Assembly: GCA_037074705.1 (NCBI GenBank)
Contig: CM073590.1
Coordinates: 223,082,246 to 223,146,245, forward strand
Direction of reading: 5' to 3'
DNA: 64,000 bases
DNA from: Zhengitettix transpicula
Taxonomy: Eukaryota > Arthropoda > Insecta > Orthoptera > Tetrigidae
The notes beneath the pieces were generated by a model, which saw only the letters and a program-made list of their open reading frames with translations, searched no databases and was not told the DNA's origin. Both the position numbers and the translations under genes were made by a program. Shown piece after piece: positions 25,409-38,549 of this stretch. Position 1 is the stretch's first letter; every line of letters starts with the position of its first letter.

Positions 25409-25521
25409 GGTAATTGGAGAGAGGCGTAGGAAGGAAGCTGGGCCGAGCTGAGCTGAGCTGGCCAGAGGCTGGACAGTCGCCCGTCGGCAGTCGCCATGCT
25501 GATACAAGAGGCCAACGACAG
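25406..25521 (+). CDS. Candidate alternative first exon (coding from 25496)
   Basis: An ATG at 25496 with G at -3 opens MLIQEAND plus two bases (AG), then a good donor (AG|GTACG, GT at 25522). The phase is 2, identical to the 1450 donor, so this exon could splice to 51118 or 63546 and give an isoform with a short neutral N-terminus instead of the acidic one. The leader is GC-rich with a GAGCTGAGCTGAGCTG repeat. Read-through into the intron continues open for several codons, so an unspliced form cannot be excluded. Such a short coding segment could arise by chance; support is phase, donor quality, composition and a nearby initiator. Confidence 0.45.
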
Positions 25522-27704
25522 GTACGAAACCCTCGACCCCTCCCTAAAGTGATTCAACGCGTTGTTTATTACCGCGTTACAACAAGCAACAAGCAACAGT
25601 TAATCATTACTCTTGAACGGGCAAAATTTTAACTCCAGACCGCCGTCCTTGAAAATTCTATGGGTAATGTTCAAAAAAATATATATATTTTAATTATTAA
25701 CCCATAAATGACGTTATTCGTTATCAATAAAAGGAGCGATATTAATCATCCCTCCGATTGTTTGAATAGTCAATAAATTTCAGTTACGTTTGAGATATTT
25801 GAGTATTTCTACTGAATATTGGAGTTCAATGATTTAAAGAGTTTCGGAACTAACCTTTACTTTTGTTTCAAGTTTGCTACAGTAACATCTAAAATCGTTT
25901 ATAAGCCCCTACTTTTTAATGAAAATATCGAATGTCCTGTGATATGAATATACGTAAATTATTTGAGTGTGTGAAATCTAGAAATGAGTTGCTGTAAAGT
26001 TTTAGTTAGCGGAAATTCCATTTAAGCTCGTCATTGCCCTCGAATCCGAGCAATTTAGCATTATGGAATATATTTTTACTTCTATTAATTTTATGAAATG
26101 CACCGACATCGTTATCTGAGCTTTGAGTTCGAATTTACTATCGCCGATACAAATATTACATTTCAGTAGATTATAACTTCACATTTAGTTCTTGTCGTGA
26201 GCATCCTGTTCTCCGACACTCTTTCTTTGTAATATTTTTTTTCTAAAACTGTCCACGTCTAATAAAAAAATTTCGTAGTCAAATGCTTATGAAAAAAAAT
26301 CAGTTTCTTACACAGCGGCATTGGTGGTTTTTTTTTCGCATGGTCTGTATGGTAGTTATATTTTTTTCCCCATGATTTCTCTCGTTAAGACCGGCTTAAG
26401 GAGTGAGCCGTATGCAAAGTTCTTAGGATTACAACATCCTTTTGAATACAAATAATCGTCCTCCATTAAAGCGTGCGGTGTGAATAATTTCAGAGGAAAT
26501 AACGACACCGTAATGGCAACCTACACTTTTTTTCCCTTTCTGTCTAGTTAAGAGCAGTCTCTTAATTGTCACCATATTCTATGAAAACGCATATAAATTA
26601 TTATATATTTTATTTTAAAATATCCTTAATTCCTATGGTACGTAAGTGCATACTCGTGGAGAAACTGAAACTCATAACGGACAAGAAATATACCGCATTT
26701 TTAACGTGAATCTGATCACCCAGAAATGATTAAATGGATAGTTACCTGTACTTTTAAAAATGATTTATGTTTTGTGGCTGTGTATTTCAGGGTTACAGTT
26801 TGCTTGAGAGTGTTCATATTTTTTTATGTAATTTATCGGAAAGAAAATTTTCATTTTCAGTCATCACAGTCGATTATTAATGTCGGCCGCGATGCTGGAA
26901 GCGGGACAAGAGCTACAGTCGAATTTCGCAAGGGTCACTTTGGCTGTAGTCCTTTGGTGGTTCCAATTAATCACGGGATTATTCTGATCTGTCAAGCCGA
27001 CTGGTCAGTTTTCCCAGCTCTTGCTTATTTAATATCCTTATACGAATAGTTTTATTAATTATAATAATCTCAAGGAGAGTTCAACACGGCATGTCTTCCT
27101 CGGAGAACGGGTTCCGACCCAGATGTACTGAGGATGACGTCACAGCTTGTCAATAAAGAGGACGCGTCTAGTAAGAATAGAGAAGGACGGTAATTCCAAT
27201 TACGATATCGGCAATAGGCCCACAGCGTAGACTCGACGACGACGATCCGCGGACTGAGTGATCAGTTATGATAGTTATCGCCCTCGGTTTATTTTGAGAA
27301 CTGTAGAGAGTCCTGAGGGAGTGAAGATGTGCGGCTGCACACATTATGCCGGGTAGAGAGTGTTTGAGTGGAGAGGAGAGCTCTTCCCAGCAGAGCAGCC
27401 AATTAAATAAAGGCAGCAAGCAGCCCCACGGCCTCGTAACTCTCACTCAGCCATGGCGAGGCGAGGTAAACGTAACTCTCCTCGCACCTGGCTAACAAGG
27501 TGTCTTCGCAATCACGGACCCTGTCTACTGAACATCATTTAATATTTAACGATAGATATAATATCAAACATTCAGAGAAAAAATTTCCAGTTATTTTTAA
27601 TCGTATTTGCAACACCAATCGTACCATAAATTAGGACAACTCCCAAATGTTAGATAAAGATCGCTATTACAAATTAAGATTGCATCTTAAACATAATGTA
27701 GGTT
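25522..27704. other. Intronic stretch with one weak first-exon candidate
   Basis: AT-rich to about 27,060, then GC-enriched to 27,480. In the latter, ATTAAATAAAGG (27403-27414) precedes TCACTCAGCCATGGCGAGGC by a TATA-to-start distance, and a GT follows at 27466. That exon would end in phase 1 if coding from 27453, so it does not fit the downstream exons and is not called. Confidence 0.3.
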
Positions 27705-27887
27705 CATGAATAAGAAAGATAACCAATACACACACTAAAGGTAGTATAAATACCACACAACGTTTCTGGGATCCTTGTTCCTTTCGTCAGGTGCTAAGAA
27801 GAGCCTCGAGAAACACAACTGCACTGTGTTTCTCTAGGCTCTTCTTTTTTGTCTGTCTTGGCTTATTCATTATTTTGAATCAGACGT
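27705..27887. repeat. Foldback element, family A, copy 2
   Basis: The left arm carries ATGAATAAGAAAGATAACCA, ACCACACAACGTTTCTGGGA and CCTTTCGTCAGGTGC; the right arm ends ATTTTGAATCAGACGT. The right arm has lost its inner part between the apex and TTTTTTGTCTG. The apex reads GAAACACAACTGCAC. Hammerhead-like core at 27762-27790 (minus): CTGACGA, hairpin with one mismatch, GAAAC. Confidence 0.85.
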
Positions 27888-28179
27888 AATTTTTTTTAAT
27901 TATAATGTACATTCAGTTAGTGCTCAAACCGAAATAGATTTGTCAAGTAATATTCGCAATCCTTAAATTCACGATTCAGAGTTATTCCAATTTATGAATC
28001 AGTATTTAAAACTTGGTCTAAATAATTCAATTTCATTGTTATTTTAGCTCGTTAATTTACTCTTTGAATTTAGTTTAATATCCTTCCACTGTTTTACCTA
28101 CTTATCTACAATTAATTATCTCTGGTCTTACAAGCCTGTCCACATGTATCTTTATTAATTAAGTAATACCGATGACCTC

Positions 28180-28355
28180 AGCTCAGTGCGCGGTGCTGTT
28201 ACCAACTGAATTATTCCGCTCGACTCCCTGCTAGTCGAAAATTTTCTCTATCCATCGTAAGGACCTGAACTCAGATTCACCTACAATCTACTAAATCACA
28301 TTCTTCACGGCGTAATTTTAGCGGAAGTCCCGGGCTCGATTCCCGACCCGATCCA
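28180..28355 (+). repeat. tRNA-like (SINE-like) remnant
   Basis: CAGCTCAGTGCGCGG near 28189 resembles a pol III A box, and GGCTCGATTCCCG near 28333 resembles a B box. A second B-box-like CGCTCGACTCCC lies at 28218. The spacing to the second B box is too long for a tRNA, so this is a decayed or composite SINE, not a tRNA gene. Confidence 0.35.
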
Positions 28356-29676
28356 GATTTTTATTTCCTAAAGCTTTAATTAATTTCGTAGCCTTAGTGC
28401 TGAGCTTCCATTGAAATCATTTCTCTTCTTGAATTAAATTATAATTTTAAATACATTTTTGCGGATAATTTATTTATTAAATTTATACAGAAGTAAAGAA
28501 ATAATTACAAATCTTAAATGTTTAATTGCATTAGATAAAAGCGTCAATTAATATGGAGAATCCGTAATTGATGTAAGGAAAAGAAATCATTTCGTGTAGA
28601 GAAAGGAGAACAATATTTAGCAACTTGTTGTCCATAAAGCCATGACACATGATTAAGGTAAAATATGTCCGTCATTCATTTTCTAAGGACGTTCATCTTT
28701 CACCGATTAGTTTATATTCCGCCAGGCAAATTTTCTTGTTGTCTTCTCCTGACTGATCAATCAGATTCGCTCCATCAATGACGTGCCGTCATCTCCCAGG
28801 CAAAGTGTTCTGACGACTGTTGCAGAGGGTCGTCGATAGGTAACATTTTAATTACAGGCAGTGTTGTAACACGAGTGGAAACCTGAGAACATTGCCTTCA
28901 GCAACTTCTCTGGGAAAGTCTTTGATCTTTGATACTTGTTATCGATTTTATTCTCAACTTTCACAGCGGACAAGGCTTTATTTTTCCGTTGGGAGAAAGG
29001 TTTAAAATTTATTTGTATTTCGATATACTTTAAGAATGAAATTTGCTACTGTTCGAAAGCTTATATACTTTTACGTGTCAGGGAACCACTGTTTCTATAA
29101 GTAATAGATAAATAGAGACTTATTAACGCGTAATGTTCAACAGTAGCTTACTTGAAACTAAATATCAATGATTATTTGAATAAACTCTTCCAGTGTTATA
29201 TTATGAATTTTATAGATATTTTTTTTAAAGAATATAACCTCACTCGAGATAAATACAGTAGCATCCTGAATGATTCATAGGAACGCTTTTCGACTTATGT
29301 TGTTGTCTTTGGACGGGGGAAAACGGACTGTTTCAGACCTTGGGTGTTATTATAGCGGAACAAAGGGAATAATAATGTTCTGGGCTTCCAGTAGGGTTGT
29401 TTCTTTCCTACTTTTTTCATCTTGTTGGATGGACATTGTTTCCTGTAGGATGTCGGCCTTAGTCAAAGAGGATTGTATCAAAAGAAAAGCCTAAAGGGCT
29501 TCAGAAGGTACGCACACCTCGATCATTGTGCAAAAGGTATTGTTTCTCTAAGATAAACTGATTAAACCTCTTTAGAAAGTTTTTTTTATGAAACAATTTA
29601 TAAAGATTTCATATATCATCTTGTTAAAATTTTCGTAATTTATGTTTATTTGATTTCGTATATTGTAACAGATATG
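28356..29676. other. AT-rich intronic stretch, nothing recognisable
   Basis: A 74-codon open frame at 29270-29494 has no supporting features. Confidence 0.4.
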
Positions 29677-30040
29677 TTTTTTTTCTAGTAACACGCTACA
29701 TGAGGGTAATTCACGTCGTGGCAACTCCCCTTTAATAGCATGGGGAACAGATTTGAAAGGGGGGATGCGGAAGGTTATGGGAAGGTAGCCAGGGCTTAAC
29801 TAGGTGCCCCGGGCTGCAGTTTAAGGATCCTAGCCGGCATTTGCCTAAAAGTGATGCAGGAAAATTTATGCATCAGGTAGATCGGGCAAAATGTACGTTA
29901 CCCGCCCTTCCGATCGAGGGAGAGGGGTTTGCTGTGGGAACGCAGAATTCCCTTCTCCGTGTTTTGACTAGTTTTGGAGACAGCAGACCGACTATTCCAA
30001 TGGGAATAGCGGACAACTCTTACCGTATGCCCAAGGTCTG
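29677..30040 (-). mobile_element. Retroposon family R copy ending at AAGGTCTG
   Basis: T-run at 29677-29684, then the tail-proximal blocks, the GGTGCCCCGGGCTGCAG block and the GGGAGAGGGGTTTGCTGTGG block. It stops abruptly after ATGCCCAAGGTCTG at 30040, where a second copy begins directly. The end point is identical to that of the copy at 30351-30723. Confidence 0.85.
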
Positions 30041-30122
30041 TTTTTTAGGGCAACAGACTACATGAAGGTAATCCACGTTGGGCAACTCCCCTTTAATAGC
30101 ATAGGAAAGGGATTTGAAAGGG
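30041..30122 (-). mobile_element. Retroposon family R, very short copy abutting the previous one
   Basis: TTTTTTAGGGCAACAGACTA starts exactly at the end of the 29677-30040 copy. Only the tail-proximal 80 bp are present, ending at GGGATTTGAAAGGG. The head-to-tail contact without intervening bases suggests insertion at the 5' boundary of the earlier copy. Confidence 0.8.
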
Positions 30123-30350
30123 TAAATTACAAAGTGTAATTCAAATTAATCTACAGGTGTACACTTCCTGAATATCATTGACCTTGTTATATGTAAATAT
30201 GTATATTTTTTAAATTTTATGAACAATTAACAAATGAAAAATGGTTTTTAAAATTAAAACTTAATTTTTTTTAAGGATATTTAAAGCAAATGTTCTGAAA
30301 TAATAATCATCGTAAGAATGGTAAACCAAATAAGTTATAATTATAGAACA

Positions 30351-30723
30351 TTTTTTAAGGGTAATAGGCTACATGAGGGTAATCCATATGGTGGCAACTC
30401 CCCTTTAGTAGCATAGGAAGGGATCTGATAGGGGAGATGCGGAAGGGTAGAGGAAAGTAGACAAGGGTTAACTAAGGCCCCCGGGCTATATTTTAAGGAT
30501 CCTACCCGACATTCGCCTAAAGAAATGCAGGGAAAACCCTAGAAAAACCTGCATCGGGTAGGTCGGGCATTGAATACTTGTCCCACGCCCTTCCGATAGC
30601 GGGAGAGGAGTTTGCTGTGGGGACGCAGCATTCCCTTCTCCGTGCCTCGAGCAGTTTAGGAAGCAGCTGGCCGACTATTCCAATGGGAATAGCGGGCAAC
30701 TCTTACCGTATGCCCAAGGTCTG
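30351..30723 (-). mobile_element. Retroposon family R copy ending at AAGGTCTG
   Basis: T-run at 30351-30356, AAGGGTAATAGGCTACATGA, then all middle blocks, ending with TACCGTATGCCCAAGGTCTG at 30723. Opposite-strand open frame 30517-30699 (60 codons) matches the frame in other copies. Confidence 0.85.
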
Positions 30724-33700
30724 TTGATCAATAATATTTTTATATGAAGGTTATCATTAATCGACTAAGATTACTGTTGCAAACAAATAAAAACTGTGGG
30801 CTGATATTTTCCAAATTTTAATATATGGCAATATCTTTAATTGTTCACGCAATTGCAGTTAATTGTTTTAAAAATAATTTCACTGCCTGTTATTCATGTT
30901 CATACAGTAATTATTAAGTCACCGTGTTTAACTGTCAGCTCAGCAAACTTGTTTACTTTAGACTGACGGGGAATTCGTTGTCCATAGAAACGTGCCGCGC
31001 ATGCTGTCAGGAGAATCAATCAGCGTTCGCGTTTCCTTATCTTCACCGCGAACCGAAGGAGTGTGGCGCAGGAGCGTGATGAAAGCTATCAACACTCGGT
31101 GAAGGAAATATATTTGTAAGTTCGTAGATGAAGTCGCTGTTCCACGTTCGCGGTGCTAATTTCCTACGCATCCGACAGGTGCGGAGATTAACTGTCAGTA
31201 GTTCGTCATTCACAGCCAATATCGAGCCAAATTATCTCTTGGCCCTTCACTTACACTGAATCCGCTTTACAATTTTACGGTACGCGAAGGTAACGTGTAC
31301 GCAGAGTCTTGTTTCAGTCAATTTCATACGAAAGGGAAGATATAACAAAAATAAGGATTTGTTAAATTGAAGATTATTTTATCGTCCGCAATCACTAAGA
31401 GACTATATTCGTAACTTTTATGGATGAAGTAAGACATAAATTTAGATTCCATAAATAATTAGCCTATTTCGAAGTCAGAAAATTTTAATTAATTGTTAAC
31501 AAAATCAATAGCAATTCCACACATTTAATAAATTTAACTTGCAACTTATCTCAGCGGATAAATTATTATTGTCTAGCTCTAGCTTCTCTACGGCATTTTT
31601 TCTCCCAAATCTTTTCCCTTTTGGAATTTTGTGATTCTTAGGTCGCTCTCTGTACGCGGACGACACATTAATTTTCGTATCCTCGAGGAAGTAACTATTG
31701 ATAAAAAAAAAATTAAAATCGTGTCTGAAAAACTGTTACTGTTGGTTCAGTTTTCAGAGGAAAAGATAAGGAAAACTGGAGGGAGATTCGATGTGGAGAA
31801 TTTGAAGGGACGGTGTGTGTGTGTGTGATGGTCCTCAGGCAACATCACGGTCCACTCGCAATTTCCGATGAGATAATTTGGAAATCTGAGGAGGTCTTAG
31901 CCACCCTGATGCAGACACAACGTGGCCCACCCGCTAGCCTGGGGTGCGGCATGCAGACCTCGTATACACGTTCCGTTCACAGACATGTACTTTTAATTAA
32001 AACTCACATCATCGCAGTCGAAACTAGTTTCTAAGTTTTTCGAACATTATTTATCATTTTTAAACCAATGTAAATGTTTCTACGTTAATAACTATAGTTA
32101 TATAAATTCAACAATATTTAGGGGGTGTCTAATCAGTTAAGAAAGTATTACTTGAACTTAATAGAACCAGTTCAGTAATAGCGTTAGGGTGATCGGAGTT
32201 CAAGGAAGCCATATTAAATTCTTGGTTGTAAACATGTAAAACTTTGTTCGTATTACATTAATGTAGATGTTAGCACTAAACAGCTGCCATTTGCAGTTTA
32301 ACAAACATACATTGATACAATTGCGTTCGTGTGTGTGTGTATTTGTCGTTCAGAGAGCCAGTCCCTGATGAATGCAAAACCCCTACCAGTGTGTGTCAGG
32401 AAATTACTCCGAGTTTAATTCTACCGACGGCCATAAATCACATTAAACGCTAATAGAAAGCTCCCCCGAGAGCTATATTCCCTCTCCACCCCCACACCCC
32501 TACACACAAAAATCCAACAACATTACGCTCTGTGCCTAATTACGCAGAGATTTTTTTTATGTAACCGCTGTGTTGTTGTGTTTGCATTAGTTTTTAGCTG
32601 TTCGGAGAGACCAAAGAGGAATTATAATTAAAGGTGCGGTGGTGTTTCTGCTTGTGTGTGTGTGTGTGCAGCTCTGCCCGCGTTCTGCATTTATTTCAGT
32701 ATCATCCCGTAACATGTATGTAACCGTAATATTTTTAAAGGGAGAATGAAAACAATTTAAACGCCTCAAACATTTAAACAGGAATCTAAGCGTAACTGAA
32801 TAGATTCAAATCCGAATTTATTATTCGTGGTGTACTTTGCAGTATAACGATAGATGTGTAACAACAAACAAATTAATAAAATAAAACTCACGTTGGAGTG
32901 TCAATTTAATGTGATAAATAATTTAAAGAAAATATACCAAAAACTGTAATGGTAGACTAGAAATGCCACCACGATGTAGATGATTAATGATATTTAAAAC
33001 TGAATTTTAACAACTTTTAAAGATTAAACATTTAATAAAAATATGTATTTATTTTTGATTCTGTACAAAAACTTTTAAATAATTGCCACAGTTTTAATGA
33101 AATGCTTAATCCTTCAGGGCTGTTTATTGGGCCTCTAATAGGTATAGTAATTTAAAATTATCACCAAATAAAATGAAAACCAAAACGTTACAAAAATAAT
33201 AATTAAATTTACAAGAAAATGTTAACATAAAAAATCTGAACAAATCTAAAATTCATATAAATGTACAGAAATTTAAAGAAATCTGACGGTACGAAATTTT
33301 TATATGAGGGTTACAATGGAATATTTTTTTACATACTAGATTATCAGTGCTGCTCTCATAACACATTGCTTATACACTTCACTAGTTATTTAAAAGAAAT
33401 TTTATTTAACAGGCCATAGTATTAACCGTTCACAACTTTAGTTCACTTTGCTAAATTTCCGGCAAACTGACCACCGGACAGGTCTACAACATTCAAACTA
33501 GAACTTTTTCGATATATATATTTTCCCAAATTTACTCTACAGTCCTGTATATTAATGAAAACTGACTATTGCACTTTACTGTTCTGAATATTAAAGCAGC
33601 CTCTCCACTTTACTGTTTCACTTAATATCGTAGGCTGAATGCGACCACCTTCGGCCGGTTTTCGTTACGACCATCTATGACCATCATCAGCCGGGCTCCC

Positions 33701-34792
33701 ATTACGGACTTCTATGACCATCATCGGCTGGCCCTCCAAAACAAACTTGCTTGTGTTCTTGCCCCACGCTTTCAATCTAAAATATATGCCGACAATAATA
33801 CGTCTCAAGCACACCGCCACACTGTTGTTAACAATACCTCAGTCTATCGAATTGTGATCGTGAATATCCACCGGATCCATCAATCAGTTGGGCGCCTGGT
33901 AATTTTGTCACAATCACCAAACTGAAGATAATTTTCCAACAACTTTAATATCGAGCAATGAGACAAAAAACATATCTGCATCTGATACTATTTGGTTTCT
34001 ATCACTATGTTCTACGAAGTCTCCTTGTTCTCGTACACCCAGTTATTTGAGACGAGAGAAGTCCAGCGGACATGCCACCCACTACAGAGAGCAACTGGTT
34101 TGTTCCTTGTAATACCCAGTGTTTTCCGCTGACATTATCAATAGAAACGCCGCCGACAATACAAAGTACAATTCAGCATGCCATAGAATGGAACAAGAAG
34201 ACCTCTAGTCATGCCAAATCCATGTGAAAAAATTCCTATACGTATCCAGGTGTTATATGTGATATCATAATTTCAACTATATTTTAATTTTAGATTTCAA
34301 CTAGAAAATTTTTTATTTTGATTAAGAAGATGATACAGCGTTTTACTGAAAGTTCTTTTAATTTTAATAAATAATTGTGGAAATTTTAGCACAAGTACTT
34401 AATTTTCGACTAATAAAATAGGGGTGGAATAATAACAGTAAATTATATAGAACTAGATTGCTGAATCGAGATATATTTGTTTTATATAGCTGGTGCGAGT
34501 ATTTCAGCTTACGTGACAACGAACGCACATTTTTCAAACACCGAATTGGCAATTAATTTCAACTTATATAGTTGTAGTGCAGAGGAGAGAAATTTTTTCT
34601 TCTATTGTACAGTAAACGACAACATTTTAAATGATGGAGATGTTTCTCACTTTGGCGACAACTAAACTAACCAAAAATAGTTGTATGTATTTAAACTACA
34701 TCGAGACCCAAAGTGATGTTGGATTTATTCCGTCCTTCCTTCGTATCAACTTCTTTATTATTTATAATAATGATTTTCGTCTGTATAGTTTA
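30724..34792. other. Intronic stretch, only simple repeats seen
   Basis: (GT)n tracts at 31814-31828, 32328-32340 and 32655-32669. Moderately GC-balanced at 30,980-31,200 and 33,640-33,860 with no supported exon. Open frames of 60-82 codons show no domains. Confidence 0.4.
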
Positions 34793-35067
34793 AATTATTA
34801 ATGAGGCCAAACCAGACAACCAAAAATGCTAATTTAAATCAATATGTCTCAGTCCTCATCAGGTTTACAACAATGATATCTAATTATAGATATAATTGGG
34901 CAAGATAATAGTTGATAGTCAAATATTATTAAATTGGATGAAATAATAAAGATTAATAGTAATTTTTTAAGATTACAATTACAAATAATAGTTAATTAGG
35001 ACTGAAATATGTTAACTTGAATTTTAATTTTTTTAATTGTCTGTTTTGTGCTGATTAATAATTATTT
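34793..35067. repeat. Inverted-repeat element
   Basis: The left arm (AAATTATTAATGAGGCCAAA, CAGACAACCAAAAATGC, CTCAGTCCTCATCAGG) is mirrored on the right by AGGACTGAAATATGTT, AATTGTCTGTTTTGTGC and TGATTAATAATTATTT. The left arm read on the minus strand gives CTGATGA-GGACT-GAGAC and the right arm retains GGACTGAAA, i.e. a short-stem hammerhead-like core. Confidence 0.7.
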
Positions 35068-36329
35068 CTATTTTACCCTTGCAAATCAGGTTTGGAATGA
35101 GTTACAGTTATTTTTGTTAAATCACTCTACGGACTGCCATGATTGTAATAGGGCCAGTTCTGTGATGGAGAACAGAGAAATGTCATACTTCTAAGAAGGT
35201 TTTGTCCCGACACTACTCTGAGGAACTAACCACCTGACCGCAGATCAACACAGATAAAAAAACAACTGTCTGATGGAGAGAAAATTCAATTTTGGGTGGA
35301 AAGTGGCGGGTCAGACGGACAAGTGATGCATGGCTTAACTGCAAATCATTTGCAAATGACGGAACTGTGATTCATTGTCATTGCGGTAGAATTTCGGACG
35401 CTTGTACACAAACGTTCCAAAGCTCCTGAATGTAGCCAATGTAAATTCTGGTCGTACCATGAATTATTCATCGTGTAATGGCCCAGTTGTACGACATCCC
35501 AGCCATAATTGTCAGTGGTATGCTCCAGAGATTCGCAGTCGATGTTAATGCCCGGAATTTGAGCAGGTATGCCCGAACCACGCGGACGTCATTTTGTTCT
35601 GAATTGAATTTCAATTGGTGGCTCCTGTTCATTTGCCACCCCTGTAACTCACACACACACACACACACACACACTGACTGGCAGTCGTGTGAATGGCTTC
35701 GAGTGACCACTTCTCTGCCCGCTGCATCCGACGGGTCCACAAGGGATGCACAATCTATTTCTCTTCAACAGCAGCAGCAACAACAGCGGTTCCTGGGAGG
35801 GGCGTCACTCAGAATATATAATTTTAAAAAAGTCGTTTTCTTATAAATATAGTACAGCTGGAGAGTAATAGGTAGTCGTGACTGCCCTGTAATTGTAGTG
35901 GAGGAGGCCGGAGATTAATTTAACACGAACCTTTGTTATGGCAACTTGGCAACTTGACGCAAGGAAACATATTGTGTTCAGCTTAGGATATGTTGTACGT
36001 CTGTAATTTATTCGTAAAAGTTATGAGACTTTGAGTAAAAGGTGTTGTAAAAATATATTGATACTGTCTGTATGTCCCGTTAGTAATAATGTAATGAATG
36101 TTTTTAAGAATGGTAGTACCGTTGTTCCAAGACGGAGTTCCCACCTGATGACAATACTCCCCTCCACTTTCTCCCTTCTCCTTCTGCGCATCAGACATGT
36201 CATATTATTTATCGCGACCGTTACTCTCCTGGCCATTATAACTTTCATTTCGACGTATTAAAAATGACTGAATTTGAAGTCCTCTACTTTATTGACTTTA
36301 ACAAAATGAGTGGGAATATTGTATAAAAA
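35068..36329. other. Intronic stretch with (CA)n and a CAG/CAA tract
   Basis: (CA)n at 35649-35674 and a CAGCAGCAGCAACAACAGC tract at 35768-35786. The + frame 35478-35846 is open for 122 codons across these simple repeats, including Thr-His repeats and poly-Gln, but no splice site or domain supports it. Confidence 0.4.
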
Positions 36330-36949
36330 TAACTAATTGGATAAATAGATAGCCAAATAACAGACAAAAGTAAGTCATAAATTAAACATAATGTGTGGTT
36401 ATTAATTTACAACTATTTTTTTTATATTTTATATTTAACTACACCTTAAATCAATTCTAAATTATATTGTGCTGCATTTCGGCTTTCATTTTTATTCTAG
36501 TTGTAGCTTGCTTGAAATTATCAACTAATTATTTATTATGAAGATCCCGTTTACTTAATTGTAGAAAATGTGATGTATTTTGCAACATTTCATTAATAAG
36601 TTTAATAGAATTTATTTCTTCAATTCAAAACTGTCATACAAATGCAATAACGAAATTAATTTTTTGCATTTCTGTAATTAGCATTTATTCATACATTTAA
36701 TTTATTAACTAAACAACATGTTTTCTAAGTGAAAGTTGTAACTGGAATGGTGTCTACCAACACTTAAATGAATTTGTCTTTCGCCAATCCTCTCATTTAA
36801 TTGGATACCATTTTCGCCTAAGGGCTGCTGAAATTGAGAAGCTTGGTTTCCAATTTATCAGATTTTCCCAATTACCCCACAAGCAGTGTGGTATTTAATT
36901 TTGCAGTTATTTTTGACTGTTATTTTGCTATTTATTTGTATAATTAGTA
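36330..36949. repeat. Larger foldback element with an AT-rich interior (family B ends)
   Basis: The left end AACTAATTGGATAAATAGAT, AGCCAAATAACAGACAAAAG and TAAATTAAA is mirrored on the right by TATTTAATTTTGCAGTTATT, TTGACTGTTATTTTGCTATT and ATAATTAGTAT. About 480 bp of AT-rich sequence without an open frame lies between the arms. The same terminal sequence appears in the half copies at 15553 and 44037. Confidence 0.65.
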
Positions 36950-38549
36950 TACTTTGAACACAAACGTTTTATGAAAAAATTAGAAATAATTAGTCAGGAA
37001 TTTATTGTCAATAATTTAAAATATCATCATAAAACAAAGACTATGTTTTTGAACTGCTTCAGTTGTAAATTTCAAATAAATAATAATTTTTATGTTTTAT
37101 AATTTCAAATAACAATCACTAATAATACAGTTAATGCAGCCACTTATCTGCAATGATATGACTGACTGTTTCAAACATATTCCTCCCGTTCAACATCCCT
37201 TCTAGATTATTTCGAGAACGATATTTCTGGTCTCCGTAATGGCCAGTAACGACCCTTTACAGACATAAAACCAATTTCTGCTCCCACACAATGTGCATGA
37301 CGCATATGGCTCAGCAGAATACGATATTGGATATCAATAAGGAGATTTTCCTGAAAAAAAAATACATGACACTTTTCCTCCTAATTGAAAAGTTGTTTAA
37401 AAATAATATGGTATTATGAAGAAAACAACTAAATTATTTATGGAATGAGATACAACAGATAGGAAAATATAGATACGTCTGTATTAAATGAAGATTAATA
37501 AAATAAAGAAGTAGCTAATTAACCGACAGTGATAAAATAAATATCACACAACGTATCTGGAATCCTTGTTAATTTCGTCAGGTGAATAAAAATCATACTA
37601 CCTTATTTGTGCAGTGTGTCGCTTTTGCAGCGCCAACGATTTAGTGTTGTATTTATTTATCCAATCAGACGAAAATATTGTAGTTCATCAATCGTAATGC
37701 CCTTTTCTACTCCCAGTGGAAGACGTTATTTTAATATACTTCCAAACTTTTTCTTTCGAGTACGTAAACTATTTTCCTGTAAGTTTGTTTAATTATTATA
37801 ACTGCCTCCGTGGAACTTTTGGAGTGTTACATATATACAGCTTCTCCGTTTCATGAAGTACTTCTAAATTAGTAATCTCTCCTCTTTAAATCGTTTCGAA
37901 AACTAAACGGGTTTGGAAATTTTAAATAAGGACGTGAGGTTTTTAGCAGAAATGAATTCCGAGAGGATCACAGAAAAAAACTGAAGTGACTGCCTCCTCC
38001 TGAGTTGGGGAGTTTTCGCGTCCCCTTTATGTTTTACTTAATTACCTTCTCTGGCTCAGCGAGTAAAGCCGCCGTTCTGAATTGGCTTTTCACTGCTCCG
38101 TAATTATTCCTGGAACTAAGGGCCAACTCAGGTCAACATCGTAAGGAAATGAATTTAATATTTTCGGACCTTCCGCCGAGTCCTTAACAACGCCTTCGTC
38201 TCGTTCCGTGCTTCTGGCGTTGTATTGTTTCAAGAATTTCGAAATTATTTCGTGGACGAAGATCAGTGAAGTCAAAGTCGTTTTTGTCGTAATTTTATCT
38301 AACATATTTCACACCTCTCTGAATAACTCATTATATTTCCTTGTTTGATTTATCTTATACATACGGTATTAGATAATCGATGCCAAGAAAAACTAATAAA
38401 TGTGAATTGTTAATACATAGTTTCTATCTTCATTATGTAATAGATTAAACCAAATTTACGACCACCTTCGAATCGAGCAAACACATTTATATCTGGATTA
38501 AGAGGCATTGTTCTTTACGCTCCGTTTATACTTGAAATAAATTTGCAAG
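36950..38549. other. Intronic stretch with one half foldback copy
   Basis: No gene. A half copy of the foldback family lies at 37498-37600 (listed separately). A weak A-box-like CTGGCTCAGCGAGTAAAGCC at 38052 has no matching B box. Confidence 0.4.
37498..37600. repeat. Half copy of foldback family
   Basis: GAAGTAGCTAATTAACCGAC, ATATCACACAACGTATCTGG and AATCCTTGTTAATTTCGTCA followed by GGTGAATAAAAATC. Single arm only, with a broken hairpin stem. Confidence 0.65.

Noticed and set aside
27403..27467. TATA-like sequence, ATG at 27453 and GT donor as another alternative first exon
   Set aside because: The coding phase (1) does not match the downstream acceptors, and four codons are too little evidence.
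35478..35846. 122-codon frame with Thr/His repeats and poly-Gln
   Set aside because: It runs through (CA)n and CAG/CAA simple repeats and has no splice sites or domain.
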